Source: Allacma fusca (taxonomy: Eukaryota; Arthropoda; Collembola; Symphypleona; Sminthuridae). Taken from it: a stretch of DNA of 64,000 bases. This document shows, piece by piece, positions 14,417-49,127 of the stretch. The translations under genes were made by a program, and so were the position numbers. Below the pieces are notes generated by a model that was given only the letters and a program-made list of their open reading frames with translations, was not told the origin of the DNA and made no database searches. Position 1 is the stretch's first letter. The number at the start of each line of letters is the position of its first letter. The stretch is from assembly GCA_947179485.1 (NCBI GenBank), contig OX359245.1:30119067-30183066 (forward strand), read 5' to 3'.

Positions 14417-14464
14417 TCTTTACACAACAGCCCGTCTGATTTATCTTCCCTCATCTTAACTTTC
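13850..14464 (+). promoter_or_regulatory. Probable promoter and 5' UTR of the receptor phosphatase
   Basis: Base composition changes here: 13880-14160 is clearly more GC-rich than the surroundings and contains several CpGs (for example near 13985-14020), which is why long frames stay open on both strands. A CT microsatellite (about 14393-14414) lies 50 bp before the start codon at 14465. No TATA box or initiator could be assigned. The promoter call is inference from position and composition. Confidence 0.35.
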
Positions 14465-35921
<21,457 letters not shown>

Positions 35922-36100
35922 AGGCGCATAAGAAAATCAATAGGACAATTTATGATGGATTCTAAGCCATTAATCTCTCGCTCAAATCCGCAGTCTATTC
36001 GAAAAGCAAGAGAATTACATGTGCTCCATTCTGTGATATAGTAGTTGCAGTCGCGTGAGACTTTATGTGCACAAAATCGTTGTAACTAATTTAAAATGTA

Positions 36101-36280
36101 CAGTACACTCTTACTATAAGGAACCCCCGTACAAAGGATTGTTTTCTATTGGAGAAAGATGTACGTTGGACCCATTGTCATTTACCACTACTAATGTGAT
36201 TTCTTCTCCTCACAAGAGAATTGTATTATAAGGGCCAAATTTGCTCCTTTCAGGGGTGCTGTTATGGAGAGAGTGCACTG
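36101..36280. mobile_element. Short inverted-repeat element, pogo/Tigger-like MITE
   Basis: The 180-bp element starts CAGTACACTCTTACTATAAG and ends GTTATGGAGAGAGTGCACTG, whose reverse complement is CAGTGCACTCTCTCCATAAC. It is bordered by TA on each side (36099-36100 and 36281-36282). CAGTGSACTCT termini and a TA duplication are typical of pogo/Tigger elements. It has no coding capacity. A related copy lies about 1 kb downstream. Confidence 0.7.
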
Positions 36281-37123
36281 TATTAGTAATGTTTAAGTGT
36301 ATCGAACTAACTTTAGCTATTATATAGTGTCTTGGCGCGTGCAGTTAATGTATAGACTTGGTCCAATATTTTCTGTCAATTCAAACAGGCTATAACAGTA
36401 TTTAAGGATTGGAGCTACGTTCAATGTCAATATGTGTGACAAATCTCGTGATAAGGTTCACTTCATGTTCGAGTGATGTTGGAGTCAAAGTCCTTTCAGA
36501 TCTGGGTCCTTTTTGCGTGACGGTTGAGTCAAGTTGCCGTCAGGTATGAGTCTAGTTCAAGTTTGAAACAAAACCAAATTTGGAATAAAATTGTAACGGG
36601 AGTTTTGGGTCAAGTTTGGAATTAAATTTTAAGAAAATTTTCAGTCAAATCCAAATTTGGTCAAGTTTGCGACGGCCTTAAGGAAAGTTTGAGTCAAACT
36701 CGTTCAAATTCAAGTGTCTGCAAAATTGCGACAACTTTAAGAGAATCTTGGAACGTGAAGATGTGGTTCACTTTTGGTTAAGTTAGGTTGAAACTTATGT
36801 TCTATTAGGTTAAGTATGGTTCGGATCAAGAAGAATAAAATTCAGATCAACTTTGGGTTAAGCCCACTCGAATAGTCAGGATCAAGTATAGCTCAAGGGC
36901 TATAGTTAGTGCGTGGACCCTAATTTTTGCTAATTTAAAAATCAAAACTTGGTAGATTTTCTTGAACCTGCTAAAATCGAGTTAAAGACAATATACAGTA
37001 ATTACCTCAAACTTGAAAATACAATTTTCAGTTGAGGTCATTGAGAGAAGGACTTGAACGTAGCTCTGTAAGGGATGTAACAATTCTCCGCTCTGACTGA
37101 CTCAAGTGAATTTAATGTAATGT

Positions 37124-37304
37124 ATACTCTCGCTATAAGAGACTCTATTCAAGAACATTTTCCCTACAGAGTCATAAATATTTGACCCCACTGTAATGTA
37201 CCATTGTTAATTTTTCTCCTTGGAAGATCATGTCATTATAAGTCAAATTTTGGGGTTTTTATTGGGGTGCCCTTATGGAGAAAGTGGCCGAGAGAGTACA
37301 CTCT
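37124..37304. mobile_element. Diverged second copy of the pogo/Tigger-like MITE
   Basis: Same order of landmarks as the copy at 36101-36280: an ACTCTCGCTATAAGAG-type left end, a middle with GACCCCACTGTAATGTACCATTG, TTTCTCCTTGGAAGA and CATTATAAG, then CCTTATGGAGAAAGTG and GAGAGAGTACACTC at the right. Terminal bases are eroded, so the boundaries are approximate. Confidence 0.6.
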
Positions 37305-40300
37305 AACGTATTTGATTTCTTGTTTACTTACACACCTGTACATCGCTGCAATAATTAATAAGTTGCGTCCAAACACTTAAGTTGTCATTCCTCTTGACTC
37401 AGTTGTACGTCTAAATACTTAGTCAGCAGTGCATTCCTTCAATTTTCATATTCTTGCTATGTCTTTTTGGGTTCTACTCTAACGCTATAAAATATGAATA
37501 CTCAGTGAAGAACTTGCTTCAATTTCCCCCATAATTGTATCGTATTAAACTGTTATTTATATTACTTGGCATTTTTTCTAGTCAGTGCTACCGGTCTGTA
37601 GCCTTCCATCACATTTTCGACTACTTGATCCCGTTTCCTGTAAACTTTTCTAGCTTTCGTAATGTGTGTAGCTATATATGTCCATGCACCGGGTCCCAGG
37701 ATTTATTTACCTCCTACATATATCCAAATACACCCAAAAATATTCACTAGATTTGACATGTCAATTTTCTGGCTTCCTTTTTAAAAGTTCATTTCAGTTT
37801 CTGGTAGGTTAAATTTTCGAATTTTCGAACGAATTTCTCTGTAGAAATTATTCTCAAAAACTAAATTTTGTTCCCACGAAAGTTGAACTAGGTCACGGTA
37901 GTGGCAGTGAAGAGAGTTGAATATTAATCCTGGGCACCCCGTTCATGTTTCCCAGTGTCAGCTAGTAAAATATGTAATTTAATCCTATAATCTATTAGAA
38001 CTTGTAAGGAAAGGATAATTATGTAACTTAATTATGCTAATAATTGTAAGCATTATCTATCTAATGGGAAGGTGTCTTCGGGATATGCATAATTACATAT
38101 GTATGTTTCTCAATGGTATGGAAACAGTCGTTCTGGTAATAACTTTTGATTAATGTTTGTAACTTTTATACTCATATTGTCTACTAGCGTGGATTCTGTT
38201 GTCTAATTTATGACCCTCGTCCCTCACCTTGTAATAGTAGCCTAACATTGTGTATAGGATTTAATATATGAACATTTTTAGAATTTTTTTATTAGTCTGC
38301 TCATTTTTCGGAAAGAAAACTAACCTTCTCCAATCTACCCCTGGCCTATTTGTTTCCCATGAAAGGATGGTCCTTCAAGACACCCGATACAAATATGTAG
38401 TATTATAGTAAATGCATAATATATGTGTATCGACATCGACGTGGACATTTACATTGACTTTAGAATCTACGATACATACATATACCTTCCTCTGTAGTAA
38501 TATATCTCTGTCCAGGGATTGACCTAACAAAGCGATTAAAGCAATAAAAAATACTGAGTTTACCAGAATTTCCAATTTTGTGAATAGCAACGATTTTATT
38601 TAATCTCATATAATTTACCCTCTAATGCCTAATACATTATGTACCTTTTTTTCCCATATACTCAAATTTGCATCTTTCAGTTAATCTTTTTGGCATCACA
38701 GGGGAAGTGTCACTATAGGGAAAGTTTGTCTGTATTTTTACTTCCAGCTCGCGTCAATCAACCTCAGCCAGAGAATTCATCTCTGTACTATTATTCTGTG
38801 GTCTCCAAACCGCATCAGTATTTGTGTTCTGTACGGATTCGTCCACGTAGATCTATCGTGGAATAAGATGTGGCTTGTTGTGGCAGTTGGCAAAATAATA
38901 AGCGTGAAAGGGTTCAACGCCTTGACTCTCAAGGCTATAGCTAATTGTAACAGGAAAGTAATTGCAAATACAGTTGACTTTAAACAAATCATCTCCATAT
39001 TGTTTGCTCACAACATATAAATTACCGCACTCCTCACTCCTCACTCCACATCCCCAAACATTATTGTTTTTACTGTCCGGGAACAATACACACACTGTAC
39101 TTATATAGGACAGGATTACATCACACTCTGAACTCCATAACTTCTAGGATTGAGACACGGTTGAGCCAAACGCGGAATGTGATATGGAGTCAAGTAATTA
39201 CTTTCTTGTTAAAAGTAATTACATACATGAACTTTTCACTTCACAGAAGAATTACCATTCAAATTGTAAAAGCACTCTTCATATTACCTGTACTTATAAT
39301 CCTACATGCAAATGTGAAGGACTGCCAACACTCAGAGCCGCTCTCACTCAGGCTCAATTCATGCAGTTCCTTTAAATTCGTATATCTGTCCTCCCATTCT
39401 ATTGCATATAGAAGAAGTTGTGATAGTCAAGTGAAGGTCAAGTTTAGGTCCAAGGTTTACAACCCAGTTCAATACTCAAACCGCATCAAAACTAATAATT
39501 ATTGCATAAAATCAACTTTGGTCAAGTTTAATCCATTTGCTAATTATAGGTCAAAGGGCTCATGGAACGTGTTTTCAAGTTTAGGTCAAGTGCAGGTCAA
39601 ATAGAGGGAAATTTTAGTACCTTTAAGTCATTGCACATTTTTTGGGTCAATTTCGGGCCAAGCGGTTATTTGACAGTTGTTTGTATAATTTTTGGATATA
39701 ATTTTGGGGCAAAGTAAGACAGTCTCTGGAATGCATACGTTCAGGTATCAGGTCAGAGTCTATTTCAGTTCTAATTTTTGTGAGCTTAGCAGGTGAGGTC
39801 AGGTGCAGGGTAATGTAAGTATAGTGACCATACTTTGGAACATATCAGAATTTATGGAGGATCAAGTGAGGGTCAAGAGGACCTTTGTAGTTTGTTGAAA
39901 TTTGAGTGAATGTGGGCACAGTTAATTTAATACTAGGTATAGGCAAAAGGCAGGATTAAATGTCATTGAGTTTTTAAACTTTCATTTGAAAGCCCGAATT
40001 GAACAAGCTTTAAAAACTAAATGGGTCAAGAGAGCCTAAGTACCTACCTATAAATATATTAAGTACTTCAATATTTAAGTACAGCAAGAATCAATTTCAG
40101 TTCACGGAAAAATTGACGTATTTGACCCAAACTACTCTAATCTTCACACCATAGGTAAGGCTATAGCTGAACATTGTGAATATACAGGGATGGATGGAGA
40201 CGACATGAGAATGTACTGTATTGGAAATACCGTTAGATTAGAAAGGCTCAATGCAATCTCAATCATTGCGAATCGTTTACCAACATAATCGCTAGTGAAA

Positions 40301-42068
40301 TTGCACCAGAGTTTTTTGCACGTTTTATTACACCATTTACTTACCTTATATTTTAGACAGCATCTGGTTCATAGCTGGGAATGGAAAGCGAAAAAAAGGG
40401 TATTTAGCTCTTGAGCAGTGCATATGGGACTGTACTGTATTTTGTGTACGGAGTTTTAAGTATACATTGTACATATAGTATTTAAGTAGCAATATAATTT
40501 GACTGTCTGTTGTGTTGTAAAAGTACATAACAGCATTCACGCAAGATAACAGAGCAAATAACGGTAAAATTGCCTTAAAAAAGATGGTACACGAAGTACA
40601 CCTTCTCTCGCATTCTCCCTTGTTCTGAGGAAAAATGTTTGTATGTACCTATAGCTTACAAAGTAAGGCTCATTCCCAGCACAAATTATTCCCATACTAA
40701 TAATCTTTGAATATATTCAAGTTATTAACGACAGCTTATTTATAAGGGGTTCTCAAATTTAAAAAAACACTTTTAATATTTGAATACATAATAATTAAAT
40801 TTGGATTAGTAAAAAGGATACACTAACAATATTTTTTGCGGTTAGAAAAGTTGTAGATTCAGGAATTCCGGATTCTTTTTGGTGATTCTTGGCATATTCA
40901 ACCGGATGACAAATTATGATCTAATTTGACATGATTGTCATTTCTAAATTTACAAAAACAAATCTGGGTAAACCCTGGAATACCGGCTCCATATTTTCTA
41001 AACATTTAGGCAAAAAGCAATGCTGGGAGCAGTACCAATTTGGGAGTTTATCTCCCCAATAGTTCAGAATTTGTGAACATTGAATGAACTTTATTTTTTT
41101 ATCTCTACAGACTCCAGGGCTGAGTTTCCTTCCATAACAGAAAAACCACTCATATTTAGACACTTGATCGGAAGACAACATATCGAGTCGGTTAAGGGAC
41201 TAAATTGACCGATCCTGTCGGGAAGAAGGGATAATAAACCTGGGCGCATTCTGTGATCATAATTTAATGTATTATGCTAGCTCGATAATAAAAACCGTTT
41301 CAAATAGTGAGTTCATAGAATAAGGAATTAATGGGATTCGTTCACACGATATACCCTCATTTGACAGTAGGGGTCAGGGGGCAAAAAAAAGGTATACATA
41401 AAATAGCACACTTTTTCCGGTTGACAATTTTAAAAAAACAGTTCGGAACTTCTCACCACCTTTATTTGGACCCCTATGCTAACAAATTTTGACTTGCCCT
41501 AATGCTATAACATCCTCTGAAGATGTTGATATCAGATCAGTGGTTGGAACAACTTTATTAGTGACCACATCAACCACCTTAAAAAATTACCCCTCCAATC
41601 CCTCTCCACATCTTTTTCCCCTCCACTTATCTGCATTTCTCACAAACCCCTCCCTGATTTTGGAGGTTAAACCCGAAGTTCTTAATGTACTAACCAAATA
41701 TAATTACTTCTGAAGAAAGCCTTTAAAATATCCCCAAAAACAAGCCTCAAATTCGTTTCAAAATTTAGATTTAAAAAAAAACAATTCCAGGCTACGGAAT
41801 TTGCTCGAGTGACTCACTCAACCCCCTTAAAATGGAGGAAGGCAATAATTCTTCCAACTCTGGCTAGACACCTTCTCTTGCTCATCCTTGCCTTAAAACC
41901 GTACCCTTGCCTTGCTTCTGTTACCAATTGGAAGCAAAACCTGCTTCTTTAAACAATGCTCGGAGTCCTTGGAAGCCTAAACCCTGCGACAGTCCAAACC
42001 CGAACCTCAACTTTCAATGCTCAACTTTATTCGAACAACATTGATGCTTTCACACTTCTAGTGCTTTT

Positions 42069-42110
42069 TGCTGCTGCTGCTGCTGCTGTTCCTGCTGCTG
42101 CTGCTGCTTC
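42069..42110. repeat. CTG trinucleotide run
   Basis: Two blocks of four to five GCTGCT units separated by GTTCCTGCT. A similar pattern (CTGCTGTTCCTGCTTGC, then a CTG run) appears at about 27317-27365 before the alternative phosphatase exon. Confidence 0.8.
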
Positions 42111-43772
42111 CTTCTACAGGTCTCTTACTACGTGTACTCTACTCTGTCCGTGTATATATACTGCTCGCGTATTTACTCTTGACTTATGGACATATATACC
42201 TACGACCTGAAACACAGCCTAACAGGTCCATATAGCTCCCCCAAAGCATAACTCATCACATAGTATTTCAAGTTCGGGTCTTTAACTCTCTTTGGAAACA
42301 GTGCTCTGATCTGATGCTCCTGGTGTCGTGTGTGTTGTGCTCTGTGCATTAGTGACTATGGAATGGGATGGTTTACCAAAAGTGTTATTACCATTCCTTT
42401 GAATATTAAAAAAAAACTTCCTCTATAATATCGTCAATATTACGATTAAAATTAAGTGTTCATTTCAGTCCTTATCTCAAACAATCTGATAATTATTACA
42501 GAATAATTCACTCCTTTGGACATTACCCCTCGAGTATTGTGAGTGATTCAGTTTCCCATCACATAATAATTATTATTGATTTATTAAATAATTCCCACAA
42601 GTTAAGTTATACGCACATAGAGAAAAACAAATTGTGTATTTAATTCTTATCAAGTACTTGAACTGTGAAGAATAATATTTCCGTGTGTAACAAATATGAC
42701 TCCAAATTACAATTTAAATTTCAAAATTGTTAATTGTCAATAATTGTGAAGGAGTTACCAAATAATTACAGAGCTTTCTAATAAATATTATTATTATTAC
42801 CTTCATACCAGGATTGACATGGTTGGATGAATTTTGACAATTTAGCAGTCATAATAATTATTATTGTTGTTCCTTTAAATAATTGTGTATGGTCAGAGTA
42901 GGTCGGACGTCAGGATCAGTATTGTAAATAGTGGGAAGATTACATATATATCTCTGTGTTTTTTTTTTAGAAATGTTTGTAAAGTGTTAAGTACAAAAAA
43001 TATAACTATTGTTCAGGTATATGAGTCAATTTGAAATTCGCACAAGGACTAACAATTTTAATTGATTGACTTTAGAAATTCGGAGGAAGTGAGGACAGTT
43101 ACCAGTGGAGGACGAATCCATTCAATATTGAACATGGTGGAGTGTATACGTGGATTTAGGGATATTTTAGATTTTTAAGGTAATTAAGTTTAATTTGGGG
43201 TGCAAACAAGTTGGTGGATTTGCATATGGCGGATCCGTATCTTTCATATGTGACTAGAATTGTTGGTGGACAGTATTTAGGGAAATAAATATTGTATTAA
43301 GTGGGAACTCATCATAAGTCATCCAGCTTATATATTTGAACTGTAGAGTTTAAATAATACAAAAATTATTTTGTGGATTCCTGTATATTTTTGTATATAT
43401 GTGTGTGAATTATTTAGGGTGTAGGGACAAGATTGTGTTTGGTGAAAAGAATGTGGGGATCTAGAAGCAGGATAAGTATTTCTTGAAGAAGTGTTGGAAG
43501 AGGTGTTGGAAGAGCGAAGGTGGAATTTGAGCGTGTTTTTGAAATCTGAAGCTTTTGAAAGTGTTCAAAAAGGGGTTGTGTGAGATTGAATTTTGGAGGA
43601 GACCTCTCGTCAGAATTTTGCACTCTTCATTTCTTGAGAGTTGAAGAAACTTGGAGATTGTGGAGCTAATGCATGTCTAATTGGAACCCTGTCCGACGCC
43701 CGTTTCAAATAGTGCTAACCGTCCGCCGAGCACTAGGTCGTAGTGTGGAAGGTGAAGGTCGTTGGAGTGAAG

Positions 43773-46700
43773 ATGCTGCTCCGATGCTGGAACCGGAAGT
43801 CCGAGTCCCTTGTGCTGGTCACCCTGGTTGTGTTCATAGTGGGGCCGTGGTCTTCCTTGGAAGCATTCAATATTTTTATTCATTCCTATGACAAGCTAGA
43901 CCAGAAGTATGGATCCTTCACGGATGATATGCGGCATGAGATGCTCAATGAGGTCCGAAAGATGTTCTACTTCGGCTACGACAGCTACATGAAGTATGCA
44001 TTCCCGTTGGATGAACTTGATCCAATCCATTGTGTCGGGAGGGGACCGGACCACGACAATCCGTAAAATAATTTTTTTTAGCTCGTAATTTTGTTAATAG
44101 TCGTACTTTTTTTTGGGGATCCGTTATTTATGTGTCTTTTTTTTATAACAGGTCCAATATTAACATTAACGATGTTTTGGGAGACTATTGCTTAACTCTG
44201 GTGGATTCCCTGGATACGCTGGCTGTATTAGGGAACGTGACGGAATTCCACCGAGCCATCCAGCTGGTCATAGAGCATGTGTCTTTCGATAAGGAAAATA
44301 ATGTCCAAGTATTTGAAGCCAATATCAGGTATGTCTTGCCGAAGGCGGTTAGTTTTGTGGCTTCGTTTGAACCAGTGTAATAATTTGAATTAAGCGTGGT
44401 TTTTTATGTAATATACATTTTCCTTTGTATTTCTAGATTTTTGTGAGTAGAAATTTTAATTGTAACGTCTGACAATATTGGTTGAATATAGTTTATTATG
44501 GAGCCTACACACATTAAAATTAACCGATATATGTTGTTACAGACTTTTGGGGGGTCTATTGTCTGCGCATATGTTTATGACAGACAGTCCTAATCTATTT
44601 GGTGGTGACCTGAAGCCATCGTGGTACAATGGGGAACTGCTTCAATTAGCAAGTGACCTTGCCTCACGCCTTCTGCCTGCCTTCCAGGAGTCAATTACTG
44701 GAATACCTTATCCTCGAGTAGGCTATTCTTAAAATTCCTTTGCTTTTAAATGAAACAATTTAATCAAAACTAGAATCGTAATGTCATTTTACAGCGTCTG
44801 CATATATTTTGTAACCGTGGAGGCTTATTTTAAATTAATTTACTGGGTTTTTTTTTCAGGTCAATCTGAGGAAAGGACTAGTCGACGAAGGTGCGGAGAC
44901 GTGTACTGCCGGAGCTGGGTCATTGCTATTGGAGTTAGGAACTTTGTCAAGACTGCTTGGAGATCCTATCTATGAAACCATGGCTCGTCGGGCCAACCGT
45001 GCCTTGTGGAGTGCGAGGGCTAAAAATACTGGGCTTCTCGGTATGCATTAAACATTTACTGGACTATTTCAGTATTAGAGCAAAATCTTGATGAAGTTGT
45101 GTACGTCGAACTGTAGGTTCAAGTTAAGTTAAGATTGTGATTTTAGTGATTTTTGCCTTTTTTGTATTGTCATTTTGAAAGATTTGAAGCAGCAACTCTA
45201 ACCAGTTTAAATTTTGCATTAGAATAAGAAGATCTTATGTAAATATTTAGAAATTAAATATTTTCTTGATGCCTACTTAGGAAATGTGATAAACGCCAAG
45301 ACAGGTCAATGGGTGGGAAGACTAAGTGGGCTAGGAGCAGGGCTGGACTCTTACTTTGAATACTTGCTCAAGTCTTACATTTTGTTTGGAGAAGAAGAAG
45401 ACTTCGTCATGTTCAATGACTCCTACATTGCATTTAAGCAGTACTTACGACGAGGGTATGTCCATTTGCGTATAAAATTGGATTGATTATATATTGTATT
45501 GTTAACTGATGTTTTTTCTGTGCAGACGACCTCATTGCAACAAAGGCTACGGGGATCATCCGTTGTACGTCAACGTTGATATGCATAGTGGGAACACTTA
45601 CACATATTGGATTGACGCTTTACAAGCTTCCTTCCCAGCTGTCCAGGTATCACTTACGTTACCAAATATTTTTTGTGTATGATTTTGGTAGTAGCAGAAA
45701 TAGTTATAGCAAGTTGTAGATATCGTGTGTTTAACCAAATTATTGGAATTTGTTATATTTTGCGGGAAAACTAGTTCCTGAAATTAAATAGATCTTTAAG
45801 AATTTCTTTAATATTTAACTATTCTTAAATCTAAGTTTAAGTTGCTCAAAATACATCAACAACTCCTGGAATAGAATTTTGTTTTCAAATGATTTAAAGT
45901 CTAAAATATATCATTCTTGGAAGTTAACAGTGAAGCTAAATAATTATTTTCTGAAACGGGCTCCACAAGGAAAAGTTGTCAACATCAATTATCCTTGAAA
46001 TGGAAGTTGTCGTGTGAAATATCTAGATGTTACTCATCATAAACAAACATTTTCCTCTAATGAAACCTGTTTATAGACAACGTTGTACTAAAAAACAAAG
46101 TGTTTGTCCACGTATTTGGGAAATAGTTGTGGTTAAAATGAAAAGGGAATTATTTTTCAAGTTCCTGCTCTAAAGTTTCAACACTCAAGTATATGTACAT
46201 ATTTCCAGGTACTATTTGGTGATATTGAAGAAGCTATCTGCACTCACGCATGGCACTACAACGTTTGGAAGAGATACGGTTTGCTCCCGGAGAGATTTAA
46301 CTGGCAGAGGTTGAGCCCGGATGTCGCATTCTATTCCCTACGACCCGAATTAGTCGAGTCGACTTATCTCCTATATCAGGTTTGGAGCTCAAATTATAAT
46401 TCAAAATGCAAAACGGATAAAATGTGTTGATAATACTAAAATGTTTGTTTATAAAAAACGGTTCTTAAAGTCAGTGATAACGCGTATAAGAAAATAATTT
46501 TATAATTTATTGATGATACTTATTTATTCATTTACATAATGTTTGCAGGCAACGAAGAATCCGTTTTATTTGCACGTGGGAAAAGAGATCCTTCAGAGCA
46601 TTAACACTTATGCGAAAGCGAAATGTGGCTATGCTACTGTTCACGATGTGACTGACATGAGTCTTGAGGATCGCATGGAAAGTTTCTTCTTATCAGAAAC

Positions 46701-47322
46701 TTGCAAATATTTGTACCTGGTATGATATAACATCGATCTTAATGATAAAAAATCGGAAGTATTGTATTAAAAAGTAAATGGGTACGAATTAATTTTGCGT
46801 TTTACATCAAATACAATTTTTGTGATATGGTCCTTAGCTTTTTGATACTGAGAATCCGCTCAACCGGCAATTCCATAAGTATTTGTTCACCACTGAGGGT
46901 CACTTGCTACCCATCGGTGCCAAACTCCGAACCAAGTCCTGGACCGAAGAGGACAGCTCAAGTCCATCCTTTGACCCGCTAGAAGACTCGACGAGCTCAG
47001 TTTTTTTCCGGAATAAAACACCTTCCCTCAAAGGCAACGTTACGCAACCTTCGGTAGTTTCCCATTGCTGATATTATTAAAATAAAATATTTACCTTTTT
47101 GATTAAATTTTGAATTGTGTAATAAGTTATGTGGCTGTAACTGAGTAAATTAATTTCATGAGTTCTAATTTGAACTTGAAAACGTTTCGACGTTTTTCAC
47201 TAATTCTATATTCATTCAATATTTTTCAGTGTGAAGCAGTGGATGAAGCTCGTCATTACCTGATGCCCCTGCGAACCCCATACTATTTGCAACTGACTGA
47301 ATCCTTGGGACTCAAGGAATAG
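43773..47322 (+). CDS. Edem1: EDEM1, ER degradation-enhancing alpha-mannosidase-like protein
   Basis: Glycoside hydrolase family 47 protein of the ER lumen that marks misfolded N-glycoproteins for ER-associated degradation. Exons: 43773-44062, 44152-44328, 44543-44717, 44860-45040, 45281-45455, 45526-45646, 46209-46379, 46549-46719, 46838-47053, 47230-47322; phases agree and give 589 aa (human EDEM1 has 657). The start is the first ATG in the frame that places a hydrophobic segment (about residues 12-27, [14 protein letters not shown]) as signal peptide or anchor. Recognised blocks include [15 protein letters not shown], the FEANIR block, [62 protein letters not shown], and [17 protein letters not shown]. 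These are closer to EDEM1 than to EDEM2 or EDEM3. The family's acidic active-site residues appear retained within these blocks. The region after FTTEGH is serine-rich and diverged, ending [16 protein letters not shown]. Confidence 0.95.
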
Positions 47323-49127
47323 AGACAAGACTCGGAAAAATTTTTGTCATTAAAATTTGGCCCCTTTGATAATTAAATATTGGATTTTTTCCTCATTATA
47401 TATTATTTTGTAATTAGATATTCCAAGTATTCAGAAATATTCTCAAGGATTTCAAAAAAGACCTTGCAAGCGATAAAAACATGCGGAAAAAGATACGGTT
47501 GAAAAATAATTTCTCCTTGTGTTAAATTACAACTTTTTCTCGTGATTTTAGTTAATTACATGTAATTATAAAAATAATTATTTTTATATATCCCCCGTTT
47601 TCCCAATGTAAGTACTTTGTTCTGTCGGTGGTTCCCAAAGTACTGGATTTAGCAAGTCAAATAGATACTCCTATGTATGTACCTTTAGCACATACGTGAG
47701 CATTATTTATTTCTAAAAGTTACTAATAATTTTAAATATTATTATGAATTATAATTATCAAATTTTGTAAGGAACCAATCCGTGGAATGGTTCACAACAT
47801 AGCTGCTATGTGAGCATTGGTGTTATTGTTATTTAATTGTTTTAGTCATGATTGTTATCGAATTTACCGTTTGCATAATCATTTCTCATAATTGTACATG
47901 TATGTAATTATGCATAATATATTTGTATTTATGCGTATATTTACATGTACGCATGTCGCGAAGAGTAATTATTTATTGTAGCAATAATCATTCATATTAT
48001 TATAAGTATTTGTATTCAATTATTATAAATGTATAAAATTACCCAAATATAGTAATCGAACGTTCCATTGAAAGTGTGTGGCGGGTGACCACCATGGATT
48101 AGTATACCGATCGTAATTCAATTTTGTTCCATTTTAATTTCGTGTTATGTAATTGCGTAATCCCTCGCATCACAGTACGTCACATTTTTAACGGTTTCAA
48201 AGTCCTTTGTTGTGTGAAAATAATTTCCCAAAGCTAATATCTAGTACCTATATTCTTAACTACTATGGCACGGACATTCACAATATCCGTGGAGTCATCT
48301 CCCACGTATGTAATAATTATTTATGTATCTAATACATAACCTTACAACAGAAAATGTGCAAAGTCAATGTAATATCATTCTTCCAGGATATCGTCATGCT
48401 TAATGCATTTATACACGAATTATGGTTAATGTTTCTCTTACACAGATGTGTGTGTTCCAAATGACATGTTAGTATAAAGCAGGTACTGTATATATGTAAG
48501 GAAATAGCTCTAAAGTAGCATCGATTTTACATGTATGTAACTAATCATTCGAGTACGAATACGTAACAAAGAAATATGCAAGTATGTGGCAATTTTTGCA
48601 AACATTTTTCACACACGAGATTCTGTTGGATTCAAATCTTTTCATAATAAATGTCTGAAAATAAAGTCATTCAAGATTTTTGAGAACGGGACTGTTTGTT
48701 TTTATTTTCCAGAGTAAGTCACACCAACCACATTAGCTGGCGTAAAGGAAAGCAGGCTAGGAAGTAACTTTAATCATACATAATTGATTATATGTTTTAC
48801 TTACAATACAATTCTCACAAGCAATTCCTAAAGTTATTTTGATTTTTCATTTTGCTTTGAATTCTCACTAATGATATCACCAAAGGAAGAAATCACTGGG
48901 ACCACGTCCTTTCTTGTACACGCCGCAGGTAAAATGCGTGAGTGTTCTGTAAACATTCGGGTAGTCCCAAATCACCATTCGGGGACGAACGGATACCCGA
49001 GCCCGTATGTTTGCATTTGCTAGGAAAAGTTCCCTCCAAGGTTTAAAACCTTCGGTAGGATTGTCTCTTGTTTACAATTTCTCCTGTAATTATTAGGTAT
49101 CTATTCAAACTAAAAGTAAAAAAAAAT
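47323..49127. other. EDEM1 3' UTR and beta-sarcoglycan upstream region
   Basis: AT-rich, with no coding region seen. Two AATAAA hexamers at 48646-48651 and 48660-48665 are good candidates for the EDEM1 polyadenylation signal, which would give a 3' UTR of about 1.35 kb. The remaining 450 bp would hold the beta-sarcoglycan promoter and 5' UTR. Confidence 0.4.
48646..48665 (+). other. Paired polyadenylation signals, probably for EDEM1
   Basis: AATAAA occurs twice within 20 bp and is followed by a GT-rich stretch (GGGACTGTTTGTTTTTA) about 20-45 bp on. Assignment to EDEM1 is by position. Confidence 0.4.

Larger units (their letters stand above)
35922..43772. other. Intergenic between the phosphatase and EDEM1
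   Basis: Apart from the two short inverted-repeat elements, this stretch has AT-rich sequence with scattered AAGTTTGGGTCAAG / AGGTCAAGTTTAGG words at 36540-36900 and 39420-39600. These are related in motif to the arrays inside the phosphatase introns. AATAAA at 36584-36589 could end the phosphatase transcript. A CTG-rich run at 42069-42110 yields an alanine-rich open frame that I do not accept as a gene. The EDEM1 promoter must lie towards the right end. Confidence 0.45.

Noticed and set aside
39161-39604. 147-aa plus-strand frame
   Set aside because: Low-complexity, built partly from AGGTCAAGT repeats, with no domain and no splice-compatible neighbours.
41956-42210. 84-aa alanine-rich frame
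   Set aside because: Alanine tract comes from the CTG/GCT run; no similarity to a known protein and no signal for splicing into EDEM1.
42904-42914. GGACGTCAGG as a possible unfolded-protein-response element for EDEM1
   Set aside because: Only the ACGTCA half is present, 860 bp from the start codon, and no CCAAT-N9-CCACG element was found; too weak to list as a feature.
45341-45352. GCAGGGCTGGAC resembling the hAT terminal repeat
   Set aside because: It is coding sequence of EDEM1 (GAGLDS) and conserved at the protein level; chance match.
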